From: Dreissena polymorpha
Lineage: Eukaryota > Mollusca > Bivalvia > Myida > Dreissenidae
Length of the DNA: 64,000 nt
Assembly: GCF_020536995.1 (NCBI RefSeq)
Contig: NC_068357.1
Coordinates: forward strand, 124,869,271 to 124,933,270
Direction: 5' to 3'
The position numbers were made by a program, and so were the translations under genes. The notes below the pieces were generated by a model. That model saw only the letters and a list, made by a program, of their open reading frames with translations, made no database searches and was not told the DNA's origin. Positions 22,201 through 32,711 of this stretch are shown here, in pieces (positions within the stretch are counted from its first letter, which is position 1; each line of letters begins with the position of its first letter).

Positions 22201-25053
22201 CTGGATTGTTTGTACAAGAGACTTCCGCCTAGACTGGATTGTCTGTACAAGAGACTTCCGCCTAGACTGGATTGTCTGTACAAGAGACTTCCGCCTAGAC
22301 TGGATTGTCTGTACAAGAGACTTCCTTTTAACGAAATATGTCATAAAAGCGGAAAGTGTCATGCCTGATTAGCCTGTGCGGATTGCGCAGGCTCAACTGA
22401 GATGACACTTAACGCACATGCATTAAGCCGTGTTTTCCCAGAACGCGGCTCACAGTATTTCTATCATACAACAACGATCAGGGAATCACCAACTATTAAC
22501 ACTTTCTCTGAACAAGCTCAGTCGATATAAGCGCAGGGAGCCGTCAACCGGTGCAATTTTAAACAATGTTCATGTTTTTCACACTGCAATCGTTCGTAGA
22601 CAACTAAACAATGTTCATGTTTTTCACACTGCAATCGTTCGTAGACAACCGTATCATAATAGTTGTATATTATTTTATGAAACATACTGATAATGTGGTA
22701 TATTTGTTAAACAGTAGAAAAATTCATTTAGTAGACTGCGGTTGTCATTTCTCAAGTAGTTGTCTGTTTTCGTTTTGGAGATTTTACATATTGGTAGCAA
22801 CCATCACATGCTACGTTAACGTCTGATGCCACGCTTGTTACAGACGTCTCCTACCTTGACAACGACACGTACCGGATGTTGATACCGACCGTTTGGATTC
22901 CTTTTGTGGACTCCACAGCTGAGAACGGCTGTCTCGAGGTAACCAACTTGAAACGTCTACATATGGATCGTGTTCTGAGAAAACTGGGCATAATGCGTGT
23001 GCGTAAAGTGTCGTCCCAGATTTCCGCCTAAATTGGACTTTTTCTAAGACTTTATATAAACGAAAAATGTCATACAAGCGGAAAATGTCGTCCCATATTA
23101 GCCTGTGCGGACTGCACAGGCTAGTCTGGGACGACATTTTACGCACATGCAGTATGCCCAGTATTCTCAGAACACGACTCATATGGACTCCGTTATGGAA
23201 AAACCGGCATTTAAACATGTGCTCTAAGTGTCATCCCAGAATAGTCTGTACAGTTTGTACAGGTGTACAAGGGACTTCACATTTTTAATGGGATTTTTTG
23301 TTGAAAGGGAGTCTCTTCTAAAAGAAAATCCAGTCTAGTTGGAAAATATCGTCTCAGATTATGCGAGGACGCTTTACTCGCATGTATTAAGCGTAGTGTT
23401 TTCAGAACGAGGCGCATATCTTAGAAAACAGCTCCATTTAAGAAAAATCTTATATTTATTAGGTGATTTTAATCCGACCAATTTAAACTTGAGCCTCATT
23501 TGGCTGATTACAGGAGGAGTTATGGGACGTTGAAAACTTTACGTCTACGGATGTGTTTAGCTCACCTAAGCACGCTGTGTCTGGTTAGTTTTTCCATATG
23601 TGACGCCGCCGACGTCAGTCATCAATAAAGCCAAACATAAGTGACACGAATTTTCATACAACTACGATATGTTGACCTTTATGTTGTATTCAAGGTAGCG
23701 GAAATGTAGCGGACAAGGTATTAGGTGATGCTGATCTCTATGTTTCTATTCAAGGTTATGGACAAGGGCCACCGGACGGGTAAGGTCGCCACCCACCAGT
23801 GTTGCTATGGGGACACGTTTTACACCATCCTGGAGGAGGCGGAGATGGAGCGGACGCTGGGTGCGAGTCACATTGACACCTTTTTTTCAGCCTTTGTGGC
23901 AAAATAATGTGCGCAAAGTGTCGTCCCAGATTAGCCAATGCAGTCCGCACAGGTTGATCAGGGACGAGACTTACCGCTTTTATGGTATTTTTTGTTAAAA
24001 GGATGCATCTTCTTAGTGAAAGTTTAGGCGTAAAGTGTCGTCCTGATTAGCCTGCGTGGACTGCACAGGCTAATATGTGCCAACACTCTACGCACATCCA
24101 TCCATTAAGCCCAGTTTTTCAAGAGCGCGGCTCAAATTATTTATTCTGTCATTCTATCCCTTAATCTAATTCAAGAAAGAAATGTGTAAGTTACTGACTT
24201 AAACTTTGTCATAAAAAAGCGCATATTTAGGAAATGAGTAAGTATATTATGTGCGTGTCGTGATATGCCTGAAATACTGTGAAAAACGACAAAAAATCCG
24301 AAATAAAAAAAAAACGTCATTGTAGGCGTGAATATGGATCGCGACCGGCGTACACTTCCGGTGAAGAGCGGCGGCTTTATCCTCTTCAATAACGTCATTC
24401 CTCACCGGAGCCTGCCGAACATGTCCAAGGACATCCGATGGAGCCTCGACCTCCGTTGGCAGCGGGCGTCCGACCCCGCGGGTCTCTGGGGGCTCAAAAA
24501 CGGCGTCGTGATGCGCAAGGGATCGGACCCGCACTTCAAGGTAGACTGGACGGAGTTCGACTCGGTGAATAGGCACATTGTTCAGACGGAGTATGTGAAG
24601 GGCGACAAGATGGTGAGTGACTGTGTTATGGCGTGTTATTTGTACTTTTAAAGAAAACACATTCTTCTTAAGATCAGAATGATTTCAGAAGGCCCAATAT
24701 AAATGCGATGTTCATAATCGTAATGTTTGAACTTCATATTTGTGTCTGCAACATATTGTTAATATGTTTTTCGAGAAAAAGTGCGAACAGTTTAACTACA
24801 CGTGGTGGTAATGTTTTTCGCTTCAAATATTGTTGATATTTTTGCGGACGATGGTGTTCCTATTTTCGCGCCAAATTGTGTTAATATATTTACGGCACGT
24901 GTTTTTCAGGACCTGACGGAAGAAGAATTCGACACGACTATCCAGGGACCGTGGATGAAAAAATGGGCCATCGTACATATGAACAGACACGTGGACCGCT
25001 TCCTTAAACAGGAGCAGGACAAGATGGCCGCCGAGCAGAGCAACACCGCGTGA
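19201..25053 (+). CDS. Phytanoyl-CoA dioxygenase (PhyH) family Fe(II)/2-oxoglutarate oxygenase; 8 exons
   Basis: Exons by eye: 19201-19368, 19817-19934, 20432-20532, 21286-21427, 22844-22938, 23755-23860, 24326-24612, 24910-25053. The phases agree throughout and give 386 codons. The iron triad is visible: H175 and D177 (VPWHQD, split by intron 4) and H270 (PHRSLPN). R281 (DIRWSLDLRW) is the likely 2-oxoglutarate-binding Arg. The region IGPDIAGNPAWNLRTK (about 149-164) is typical of the family. There is no obvious N-terminal signal, so it is probably cytosolic. The substrate cannot be read from sequence, and true phytanoyl-CoA hydroxylase activity is not implied. The exon-4 acceptor (CCGCAAG, 21285) is weak but fits the frame. 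AATAAA lies at 25451. Introns 2, 3, 4, 5 and 6 hold palindromic elements; exons 5-8 were duplicated downstream. Confidence 0.88.
20160..20417. repeat. Palindromic element at the 3' end of PhyH intron 2
   Basis: Left end CCTCGCTATGGGAAAACCGG (20160), right end CACAGTTTTCCCAGAACGC (20395-20413), with GATTAGCCTTTGCAGACTGC at 20333. It stops about 15 bp before exon 3 at 20432, so exon 3's acceptor tract follows the element directly. Confidence 0.8.
20644..20905. repeat. Palindromic element, well-preserved copy (PhyH intron 3)
   Basis: This copy shows the family plan best. Outer inverted ends are GAGCCGCGTTCTGAGAAAAT and CCCAGTTTTCTCAGAACGCG. Each half holds its own palindrome: GTCCGCACAGGCTAATCAGG near 20712, and GCCTGTGCGGACTGCACAGG near 20826. 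The two hairpins are joined by the linker GTTTAAAGGAAGTCTCTCCT near 20763. About 260 bp, no coding capacity. Confidence 0.9.
21452..22452. repeat. Palindromic element expanded into a 33-bp satellite (PhyH intron 4)
   Basis: Left arm: GAGCCTCGTTCTGGAAATAC (21453) and GTCCGCACATGGTTATCAGT (21518). Right arm: GCGGAAAGTGTCATGCCTGA (22350) to CCCAGAACGCGGCTCACAG. Between them, 21546-22325 holds 23 units of 33 bp (core TAGACTGGATTGTCTGTACA), with one junction disturbed near 22118. The unit derives from the linker between the two hairpins, not from an arm. Units come in ACTTCC and ACCTCC types, the latter confined to the central block. The element begins 25 bp after the exon-4 donor. Confidence 0.9.
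22563..22651. repeat. Short direct duplication in PhyH intron 4
   Basis: About 45 bp beginning ACAATGTTCATGTTTTTCAC occurs twice in tandem (near 22563 and 22608). The second copy joins the start of the larger duplicated segment. Confidence 0.75.
22962..23185. repeat. Palindromic element (PhyH intron 5)
   Basis: Starts ATGGATCGTGTTCTGAGAAA and ends CTCAGAACACGACTCATATG. The left hairpin is mostly deleted, with GATTTCCGCCTAAATTGG at the junction near 23019. Begins about 24 bp after the exon-5 donor. The counterpart in copy B is 27094-27361. Confidence 0.8.
23186..23419. repeat. Palindromic element, second copy in PhyH intron 5
   Basis: Diverged copy directly abutting the previous one: GGACTCCGTTATGGAAAAAC at the left, GGGAGTCTCTTCTAAAAGAA near 23307 and TTTTCAGAACGAGGCGCATA at the right. 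Its counterpart in copy B (27361-28120) carries a large extra insertion. Confidence 0.75.
23895..24134. repeat. Palindromic element (PhyH intron 6)
   Basis: GTGCGCAAAGTGTCGTCCCA at 23910, GCATCTTCTTAGTGAAAGTT in the linker, GCCCAGTTTTTCAAGAGCGC at the right end. The left terminus is eroded. Begins within about 40 bp of the exon-6 donor (23861). Shared with copy B at 28612-28852. Confidence 0.78.
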
Positions 25054-26759
25054 CCGCCACGTGACAGCGAACAGCGCGTGACACATGTAGCTTGCACTAT
25101 AATGATACCGAAGCAAAGTAATATGCTTTAAATGATTATTATAGCGAGTCTAGTCTGACTTTGTTAGTGTCGGTATTCATTCTTCTCTTTAAAGAAGCTT
25201 GTACATCACAATAATAATTTGTGAAATCGAAAACACGTATTTCAATTTCAACAGGATAAAAATAATTTGTCAACGAATTATTAACTATTATTTTTGCTTT
25301 TGAAACACTCTTAATTTCATTTGTCCACATTGAAGTGCCGAAGTCTTCATATTGTTTGCAAAATGAAGGATTTTTTCTGATATAATTTCAATTCAGACGT
25401 GATATTTCTGCTTTATGAACAGGGTTGCAACCTCTGTACATACCGGATTGAATAAACGTCTGATTGGATGTGTGTTAAAATACAATTATATACCATGTTT
25501 CGAAGGGCCAATTGTTCAAAATACACCGTGTTTTATCAGTATGTATGCTCTTTATGTTTTTACAACTTGTACAAAATAAAGAAATACTCGGTACTAGAAC
25601 TCCATATGAAAAAAAGTTCAGGTATACGTTTTCATTATCACGTTAATTGTTGTTGTTTTGTTATATGTATTCTGATTAAAGGGTTTATGCATTAAAAACT
25701 ACAACTATGTTTCTATGTCTATGTATACGGATTAACTTATCATGTTTATGTCCATGTCAATGTAATCGAATTAACTTATCATGTTTAATAAATTTTTTGC
25801 TCTTCCCATACTGACAAATTTGTGTGGAAATGTGCAATACATACGTTGTTTTGATTTTTTTTGTACTTGAAATACTGATTGGTTGCATATGATGTTTAAT
25901 TCGACATACCTCGCAGTATTCGTTCACGTTTTGAAATACAAATATTGCAGTGAAATTGGTGCGTATTGTAAAGCAGTGTTCATTTGTATTTTCGTCATGC
26001 GGTATCTTAGTTTTTAATATTAAATACACAAAAAACGAGTGCGTTTTGTACATTTAATGTTAATAACGGTCAAAACGCACAATTATTTGTACTATGTCCA
26101 AAAGACTTTGTTATTATCTGTTGGACCTCAATACTATCGGCGTAATGTGCAAGAAAATTTCTCTTAGGACAAGAATTAAATTTATCAACTTATATACTTA
26201 TCAATCTACGATAATTGAAAGGTTTGTTTTGTTTTATATATATGATTGTAATAATTATCATCAACTTGACTGTTGATGCTTCATACATTTTACCGTTTGA
26301 ACGGATTTCTTTTTATGTGATGCGTCATGTCACCTTATGATCGCTTCTGTCGTTACGTGTTTTATATCCGTAATATAAAATGTGTATAGTTTGTCAACCA
26401 GTTCCGTATAATCAGCAGATCCAATTAATTTGTATTTAATTTTCCATAATGCCCTAATAAAAACAAAATGATAAGTGTCTAAGGTATACATAAGGTAAAG
26501 GAATAAATGAACAAAGTTTTAGCAAGAAAGCTTTTGAATTATGCTTTCAGGGGGGATAAATGCGGCAAAAAGTTTACCGGAACTGATTGAATGAGTTATG
26601 CTTTGAAATGTGCATATGGGTATAGAAGGCTTTATTATTTTCAAATAAACTTTTTTTCTGATTAAAAACAAATGCCATGACAATCTTTTGAAATACTAAT
26701 TCTGTAAGTTGAATTATTTTTCATAATTTTCCGAAGGGTGAACTTTAATTGGCTATTTT
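25054..26759. other. 3' flank of the PhyH gene and spacer between duplicated segments
   Basis: AT-rich DNA. AATAAA at 25451 may mark the transcript end. To 26390 it is part of the duplicated segment. 26391-26759 is single-copy spacer without recognisable features. Confidence 0.5.
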
Positions 26760-27093
26760 TGACATACTGCAATCGAAGTTTCTTAGACAACGACGTATCA
26801 TAATAGTAGATATTATTCATGAAACCAACTGATAATAATGTATATTTGTAAAAACAAATTATTAAGAAGAATGAAGTTGTCATTTTCCAAGTAGTTGTCT
26901 GTTTTCGTTTTAAATTTTTGAGATTTTATATATACTGGTAGTAACTATCATATGCTACGTTAACGTCTGATGCCACGCTTGTTACAGACGTCTACTACCT
27001 TGACAACGACACGTACCGACCGTCTGGATTCCGTGTGTGGACTCCAAAGCTGAGAACGGCTGTCTCGAGGTAACCAACTTGAAACGTCTACAT

Positions 27094-27361
27094 ATGGACC
27101 GCGTTCTGAGAAAACTGGGCATAATGCGTGTGCGTAAAGTGTCGTCCCAGATTAGCCTGTGTAGTCCCCACAGACTAATCAGGGACGACACTTTCCGCTT
27201 TTATGACATTTTTCGTTTGAATGAAATCTCTTCTCAGCAAAATCAAAAAAATTAGGCGGAAAGTGTCGTCCCTGATTAGCCTGTGTAGACTGCACATGCT
27301 AATCTGGGACGACACTTTACGCACATGCATTATGCCCCGTTTTCTCAGAACACGACTCATA
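27094..27361. repeat. Palindromic element, well-preserved (copy B intron 5)
   Basis: GGACCGCGTTCTGAGAAAAC at the left, GCCTGTGTAGTCCCCACAGA near 27155, TCAGAACACGACTCATATGG at the right. CATATG occurs at both ends. It keeps both hairpins, unlike its counterpart in copy A. Confidence 0.88.
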
Positions 27362-28120
27362 TGGACCGCGTTTTGGGAAAACCGGGCTTTAAACATGCGC
27401 TCTAAGTGTCATCCCAAATAGTCTTTATCCCACTTTTACAGCGAATTCGGTTGATTAAAGCCCAGTTGATTAAATATCTGGTATAATCAAAAGCACGTGC
27501 TACATTGTAAACAAATGTAGTTCCTTGCATATAACAACGAAATGTTATATTGATGTTATACAACTTTTAGATTTGCAATTCAAAATGAATAAAATTGTAA
27601 ATAATTAAGCACGACTCTTTGTCACAGAACGATATTCTGATTAAAAAAAAGGTTATTTTTGGAAAGCGGACCAATACACTGACCTTGGTTACACTACAGT
27701 CATTATCAAAGTACAATACACACTCATGAAAACGCGACATTATCCGGTTAAACGAATTTTGTTAAAATAAAAAGGTTTACTGAATAAAAAGTGGGATAAA
27801 TAGAATAATAGATAAATATTGATTATATACCAGGTTTATCATACTCGGCACGAAAACGAAAAGCACTCGCCAAGGCTCGTGCTTTGTTTTCTAAGCCGAG
27901 CATGATAAACCTGATCTATAATCAACACTAACCTATTGTTCTATATGTACAGTTTTCACAGGTGTGTCAGGGACTTAACATTTTGTTTTGATGGGATTTT
28001 TCGTTTAAAGGAAGTCTCTCCTAAAAGAAAATCTAGTCTAGGTGGAGAATGTTGTCTCAGAGTATGCGATGACACTTTACTCGCATGCATTAAGCCCAGT
28101 TTTCCCAGAACGAGGCGCGC
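27361..28120. repeat. Palindromic element interrupted by a foldback insertion
   Basis: Left part 27361-27424 (GGACCGCGTTTTGGGAAAAC to CCCAAATAGTCT) and right part 27945-28120 (TATGTACAGTTTTCACAGG to CCCAGAACGAGGCGCG) match the uninterrupted counterpart at 23186-23419. The intervening 520 bp arrived after the segmental duplication. Confidence 0.8.
27425..27944. mobile_element. Composite foldback insertion
   Basis: Two adjoining parts. 27425-27798 is bounded by inverted TTATCCCACTTTT (27426) and AAAAGTGGGATAA (27787). 27799-27944 is a long near-perfect hairpin: ATAGAATAATAG to CAGGTTTATCATACTCGGC is mirrored by GCCGAGCATGATAAACCTG to CTATTGTTCTAT. No coding sequence. The insertion point is known exactly because copy A lacks it. 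Confidence 0.75.
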
Positions 28121-28611
28121 ATCGTAGGAAACAGCTGCATGTTAGACACTTATGGTATTTATTGGAGAATTTTAATCCGACCAATGTAAACTTGGGCTTC
28201 ATTTGGCTGATTACAGGAGGAGTTACAGGGCGTTGAAAACTTTACGTCTACGGATGTGTTTAGCTCACCTTAGCACGCTGTGTCTGGTTATTTTTGACGT
28301 ATTTGACGCCGCCGACGTCAGTCATCAATAAAGCCAAACATTAGTGACACTTATTTTCATACAAATGAGACATGTTGACCTCTATTTTGTATTCAAGGGA
28401 GCGGAAAGGTAGCGGTAAAGGGCTTTGGCCAAGCTGACCTTTATGTTTCAATTTAAGGTTATGGACAAGGGCCACCGGACGGTTAAGGTCGCCACCCACC
28501 AGTGTTGCTATGGAGACACGTTTTACACCATCCTGAAGGAGGCGGAGATGGAGAGGACGCTGGGTGCGGATCACATTGACATACGTTTTTTTCAGCCTTT
28601 GTGGTAAAATA

Positions 28612-28852
28612 ATGTGCGCAAAGTGTCGTCCCAGATTAGCCAATGCAGTCCGCACAAGCAAATCAGGTACGAGACTTACCGCTTTTATGGAATTTTTGGT
28701 TAAAAGTATGCATCTTCTTAGCGGAAATCAAGTTAAGGCGTAAAGTGTCGTCCTGATTAGCCTGCGTGGACTGTACAGGCTAATCTGGGACAACACTCTA
28801 CGCACATCCATCCATTAAGCCCAGTTTTCCAAGAGCGCGGCTCAAATTATTT
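28612..28852. repeat. Palindromic element (copy B intron 6)
   Basis: Counterpart of 23895-24134: TGTGCGCAAAGTGTCGTCCC, GCATCTTCTTAGCGGAAATC, GCCCAGTTTTCCAAGAGCGC. Inherited with the segmental duplication. Confidence 0.8.
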
Positions 28853-29384
28853 ATTCTGTCATTCTATCCCTTACTCTGATTCAAGAAAGAAATTCGTAAG
28901 TTACTGACTTTAACTTTGTCATGGAAAACAAAGCGCATATTTAGGAAAAGCGTAAGTTTATTATGTGCGTGTCGTGATATGACTGATATACTGTGGAAAA
29001 CGACGAAAAATCCAAAATAAAAAACACACACGTCATTGTAGGCGTGAATATGGAGCGCGACCGCCGCACACTTCCGGTTAAGAGCGGCGGCTTTATCCTC
29101 TTCAATAACGTCATCCTCACCGGAGCCTGCCGAACATGTCCAAGGCACATCCGATGGAGCCTCGACCTCCGGTGGCAGCGGGCGTCCGATCCGGCGGGTC
29201 TCTGGGAGCTCAAAAACGGCGTCGTGATGCGCAAGGGATCGGACCCGCACTTCAAGGTGGACTGGACGGAGTTCGACTCGGTGAATAGGCCCCTTTATGC
29301 AGACGGAGTATGTGAAGGGCGACAAGGCGGTGAGTGGCTGTGTTGTGACGTGTTATTTGTGCCTTTAAGAAAATAAATACTTCT

Positions 29385-29925
29385 TAAAGGGACTGTCAAC
29401 CACGAATGACGAAAAAAGAAAAGTTCTAAAATACCGTATTTTTTTACAATTGTTAGTTTATATTGATTAAAATATCACGACTGGTATATAACTTTACTAG
29501 AAAAAGTTATATTTTCAGTATATTCTTTAATAAAATTTCGCAATGTGAAATCGAAAGTACATCGCGAAAATATGTGACATAACGATATACACACTATAAA
29601 TAACGCAAGTAGATTGATCATTTTATATTTAAAATATATATAATTCACTACGCGTGTACAATTTGCATTCCTGGGGTTACCACGTGTCGATGATGATCAA
29701 TCTACTGGCGTTATTTATAGTTAACTGGTAGTTACCTGGTAGACATACCCAGTAAAATTTATTACCAACTATACTGAAAATATGAAAACTTAACAACTTT
29801 TTTCAAGTAATGTAATATATATCCAGTCGTGATATTTTAATCAATATAAACTAATAATTGTAAAAAAAATACGGTATTTTACAACTTTTCTTTTCTTCGT
29901 CGTCGTGGTTGACAGTCCCTTTAAG
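29385..29925. mobile_element. Long palindromic element, TIR AAAGGGACTGTCAACCA (pseudogene intron 7)
   Basis: Left end TTAAAGGGACTGTCAACCAC (29385) and right end GTGGTTGACAGTCCCTTTAA (ending 29924) are inverted, and the similarity continues inward for about 200 bp on each side: AAATACCGTATTTTTTTACA is mirrored by TGTAAAAAAAATACGGTATT. Centre near 29640. Absent from copy A, so younger than the duplication. A related element at 44188-46097 has another element inside it. Confidence 0.8.
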
Positions 29926-30060
29926 ATCAGAATGATTTTAGAAGGCCCAATATAAATGCGATGTTCATAATCGTAATGTTTGAACTTCATATTTGTTTAT
30001 GCAACATATTGTTAATATGTTTTTCGACAAAAGGTGCGAACAGTTTAACTACACGTGGTG

Positions 30061-30222
30061 TTAACCCATTAATGCCTAATGGACTCTCCCATCCTTCTAA
30101 ATTGGATCAATTTATTTCCCAAAATTAGGGATGTCTAGTATATTTATTTCTATATTTAGAATATTTCTTACAGAAATTCCTTTAAGCAAACAGCGCAGAC
30201 CCTGATGAGACGCCGCATCATG
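30061..30222. mobile_element. TTAA MITE, right end lost
   Basis: Starts TTAACCCATTAATGCCTAAT and proceeds like the complete copies at 39295 and 42940, but stops at GAGACGCCGCATCATGC, where single-copy intron sequence resumes. Absent from copy A, so it inserted after the segmental duplication. Confidence 0.75.
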
Positions 30223-31575
30223 CTTAAAATATTGTTGATATTTTTGCGGAAGATGGTGTTCCTATTTTCGCGCCAAATTGTGTTAATATTTTTTGCTGCA
30301 CGTGTTTTTCAGGACCTGACGGAAGAGGAATTCGACACGACGATCCAAGGACCGTGGATGAAAAAATGGGCCATCGTACACATGAACAGACACGTTCCAT
30401 AAACAGGAGCAGGAGAAGATGGTCGCCGAGCAGAGCAACACCGCGTGACCGCCACGTGGCAGCGCATAGCGCGTGAAACATGTAGCGTTCAATATAATGA
30501 TACCGAAGCAACGCAATACGAATTAAATGATTATAGCGAGTCTAGCCTGACTTTCATAGTGTCGGTATTCATATTGCTCTTGAAAGAAAAATTAATCCAG
30601 CGTGTACATCAAACAAATAATTTGATTTGTTAAATCTCACACGTGTTCAGTTTTAAAAGGATAACAATGAATTGTCTACGAAATATTTACTGCGTACGCT
30701 GTGTGTTAAAATACATATATACATTGTTTCGAGGGGCCAAATATTCAATACACCGTGTGTTATCAGTATTTATACACTTTATGTTTTTACACATTATACA
30801 CAAAAAGAAATACTCGGTTGTCGAACTTGATATGAAAAATGTTGGGGATGCGTTTTCATTATCACGTTAATTTTTTGTGTTTTGTTATATGTATTCGGAT
30901 TTAAGGGTTTATGCAATAAAAAACTACTAACTATATTTCTATGTCTATGTAATCGGATAAACTTCTCATGTTTTATAAATGTGCTCTACCTATACTGTCA
31001 ACTTGTGTGGAAATGTGCAATACATACGTTGTTTGGAATGATTTTTGTTACTTTAAATACTGTTTGGTTGTATGGGCATGTTTAATTCGACATACCTCAC
31101 AGTATTCGTTCACTGTTTTGAGAAATATTGCATTGTGATTGATGCATATTATAAAGTATTGTTCATTTGTATTGTCGTCATGCGGTATTTATGTTATTAT
31201 TATTAAAGACACTCAGAACGCGTGTGTTTTATACATTTTATGTTGACAACGGTCAAATCGCACCATGATTTCAACTATCTCCAAAAGACTTTGTTATTAT
31301 CATTTGGACCTCAATACTATCTGCGTAATGTGCTGGAAAATTTCTCCCAGGACAGGAATTAAATTTATCAACTTATATACTTATCAATCTACGATAATCA
31401 AAAGGTTTGTTCTATGTTATAAATATGATTGTAGTTATGATAATCAACATGATTGCTCGATACTTTATACATTTTACAGTTTTAATGGATTTCCTTTTAT
31501 GTTATGTGTCATGCCAACCAATGATGGCTTCTGCCGTTACGTGTTTTATATCTATAATATAAAACGTGTATACAT

Positions 31576-32358
31576 TTTTTAGATATACCCCAAAGAAAGC
31601 CAACCCTCTAATTATGACAGTCTGTAAACCCATGGATTTGTCCAGAGGATATATCTTGTTTTGCCAACAATGCATGGGTTAGGAGTAATATATATTGTAT
31701 AAAGTTTATGAAATTAGCATTATGTGAAAAAGGACTCACCATTGCATACTCACTAGAGTTAAACTCTTTTTCGCATTGTATCAATTCTGTAGATGCCGAA
31801 ACGTTACATAAATACTAGTTATGAGAACTAATACTAAAATGATATTCCACTATTCGTTCTAAAAAATCGAATTCATTCGAACATTCGATTTTGTAACCTT
31901 TGATGCATATGTCTGAACTTACGAACGTCATGAACAAGGTTCTGTTCCTGATTGCCACAACTATCAATATAACTCGTATCTTATTCGCTTTTTTGAAGAC
32001 CGGTGATAATGTAATCATTTTTGAAAACGATAATTGATGATTGTGTTCGCCATTTGTCATTTAATACATGCTATTTTCATACGGTGTAAGATATTTCCTG
32101 TAAGCATGTAACCGTAATCGTCATTCATTTCAATACTAAACTAAATTGCATGTTGCCTTCGTCTTATCACATTAGCTTGTCAAAGCACATGGTGGCATGA
32201 TAAATTGCTTTAACTGAATAGTTGTTAGAATGTTAGAATCTTTATTAAAGATGTCATAACAGCTTACAAATCAATAGACGCCATTGTCAAAAATAGCGAA
32301 TGATACTATATCCAAAAGGAATCTATACCCGTACTCTATTTTGAATGCATTTATAGCA
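31576..32358. other. Intergenic, no recognisable feature
   Basis: AT-rich DNA. A minus-strand open frame at 31815-32060 has no recognisable motif. Confidence 0.4.
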
Positions 32359-32480
32359 GAACCCCGTGGTCAAGTGTAGCAGACTTGGTTCACAGCGCAG
32401 GGGTCGCACGTTCAGTTCCCGCCGCTATCTAGCATACAAATCTGTCGCCTGCGACACACAATCTCCATCACCAATCTAGC
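32359..32480 (+). repeat. tRNA-like SINE head
   Basis: CCGTGGTCAAGTGTAGCAGA at 32366 resembles an A box, and GTCGCACGTTCAGTTCCCGC at 32403 resembles a B box, followed by a short body. It does not close into a full cloverleaf, so it is a tRNA-derived repeat rather than a working tRNA gene. Confidence 0.45.
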
Positions 32481-32711
32481 AAATATAAATGGGGCGATTG
32501 CAATATGAGAGAGAATCCAGCTGCATTCAATAAAAATTCGCGCAATTTATTGCAGTACTATTTGTACATACTGAAAATAGAAAGCGCATATGTGACACAT
32601 TGCAAGCAAACGGATTTATAATTACATAAATATACCAGAATGATATTACAAACATTTATCTTCTGTTTAGCTTGATTCCTGTTATTTTGCTGACATATAT
32701 TTTAGCTAAAT

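Larger units (their letters stand above)
22630..26390 (+). repeat. Segmental duplication, copy A (intact gene side)
   Basis: Sequence from the 3' part of PhyH intron 4 through exons 5-8 and about 1.3 kb of 3' flank matches copy B (26760-31575) in the same order and strand. Exons, introns and two palindromic elements in introns 5 and 6 are shared, so those insertions predate the duplication. The 3' flanks stay alignable to about 26390, after GTTACGTGTTTTATATCCG. Confidence 0.85.
26988..30402 (+). pseudogene. Partial duplicated PhyH-family pseudogene (exons 5-8)
   Basis: Exon remnants with preserved splice sites: 26988-27069, 28458-28563, 29042-29329 and 30313-30402. Exon 5 has lost 13 bp after ACGTACC, which shifts the frame. 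Exon 6 is open and close to the parent. In exon 7 a 1-bp loss near 29114 and a 1-bp gain near 29143 replace PHRSLPNMSK with an unrelated stretch, removing the distal iron-binding His. A further 1-bp gain near 29293 shifts the exon's end. Exon 8 ends early at 30402 (HVP, stop) after a rearranged tail. No promoter, exons 1-4 or first half of the iron site are present. It could still be transcribed by read-through from the parent gene. Confidence 0.85.
26760..31575 (+). repeat. Segmental duplication, copy B (pseudogene side)
   Basis: Tandem copy of 22630-26390. It is about 1 kb longer because of three later insertions: a foldback pair at 27425-27944, a palindrome at 29385-29925, and a TTAA MITE at 30061. 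Exons 1-4 are absent. Flank similarity ends near 31575. Confidence 0.85.

Noticed and set aside
21533-22362. Long open frames on both strands over the 33-bp array (LDCLYKRLPPR-type and MYRQSSLGG-type peptides)
   Set aside because: 33 is divisible by 3, so frames stay open by periodicity. The array lies inside an intron and inside a palindromic element.
28993-29376. Intact single-exon protein from the second PhyH exon 7
   Set aside because: It is exon 7 of the duplicate with indels. The splice sites and the parent copy show it is a pseudogene exon.
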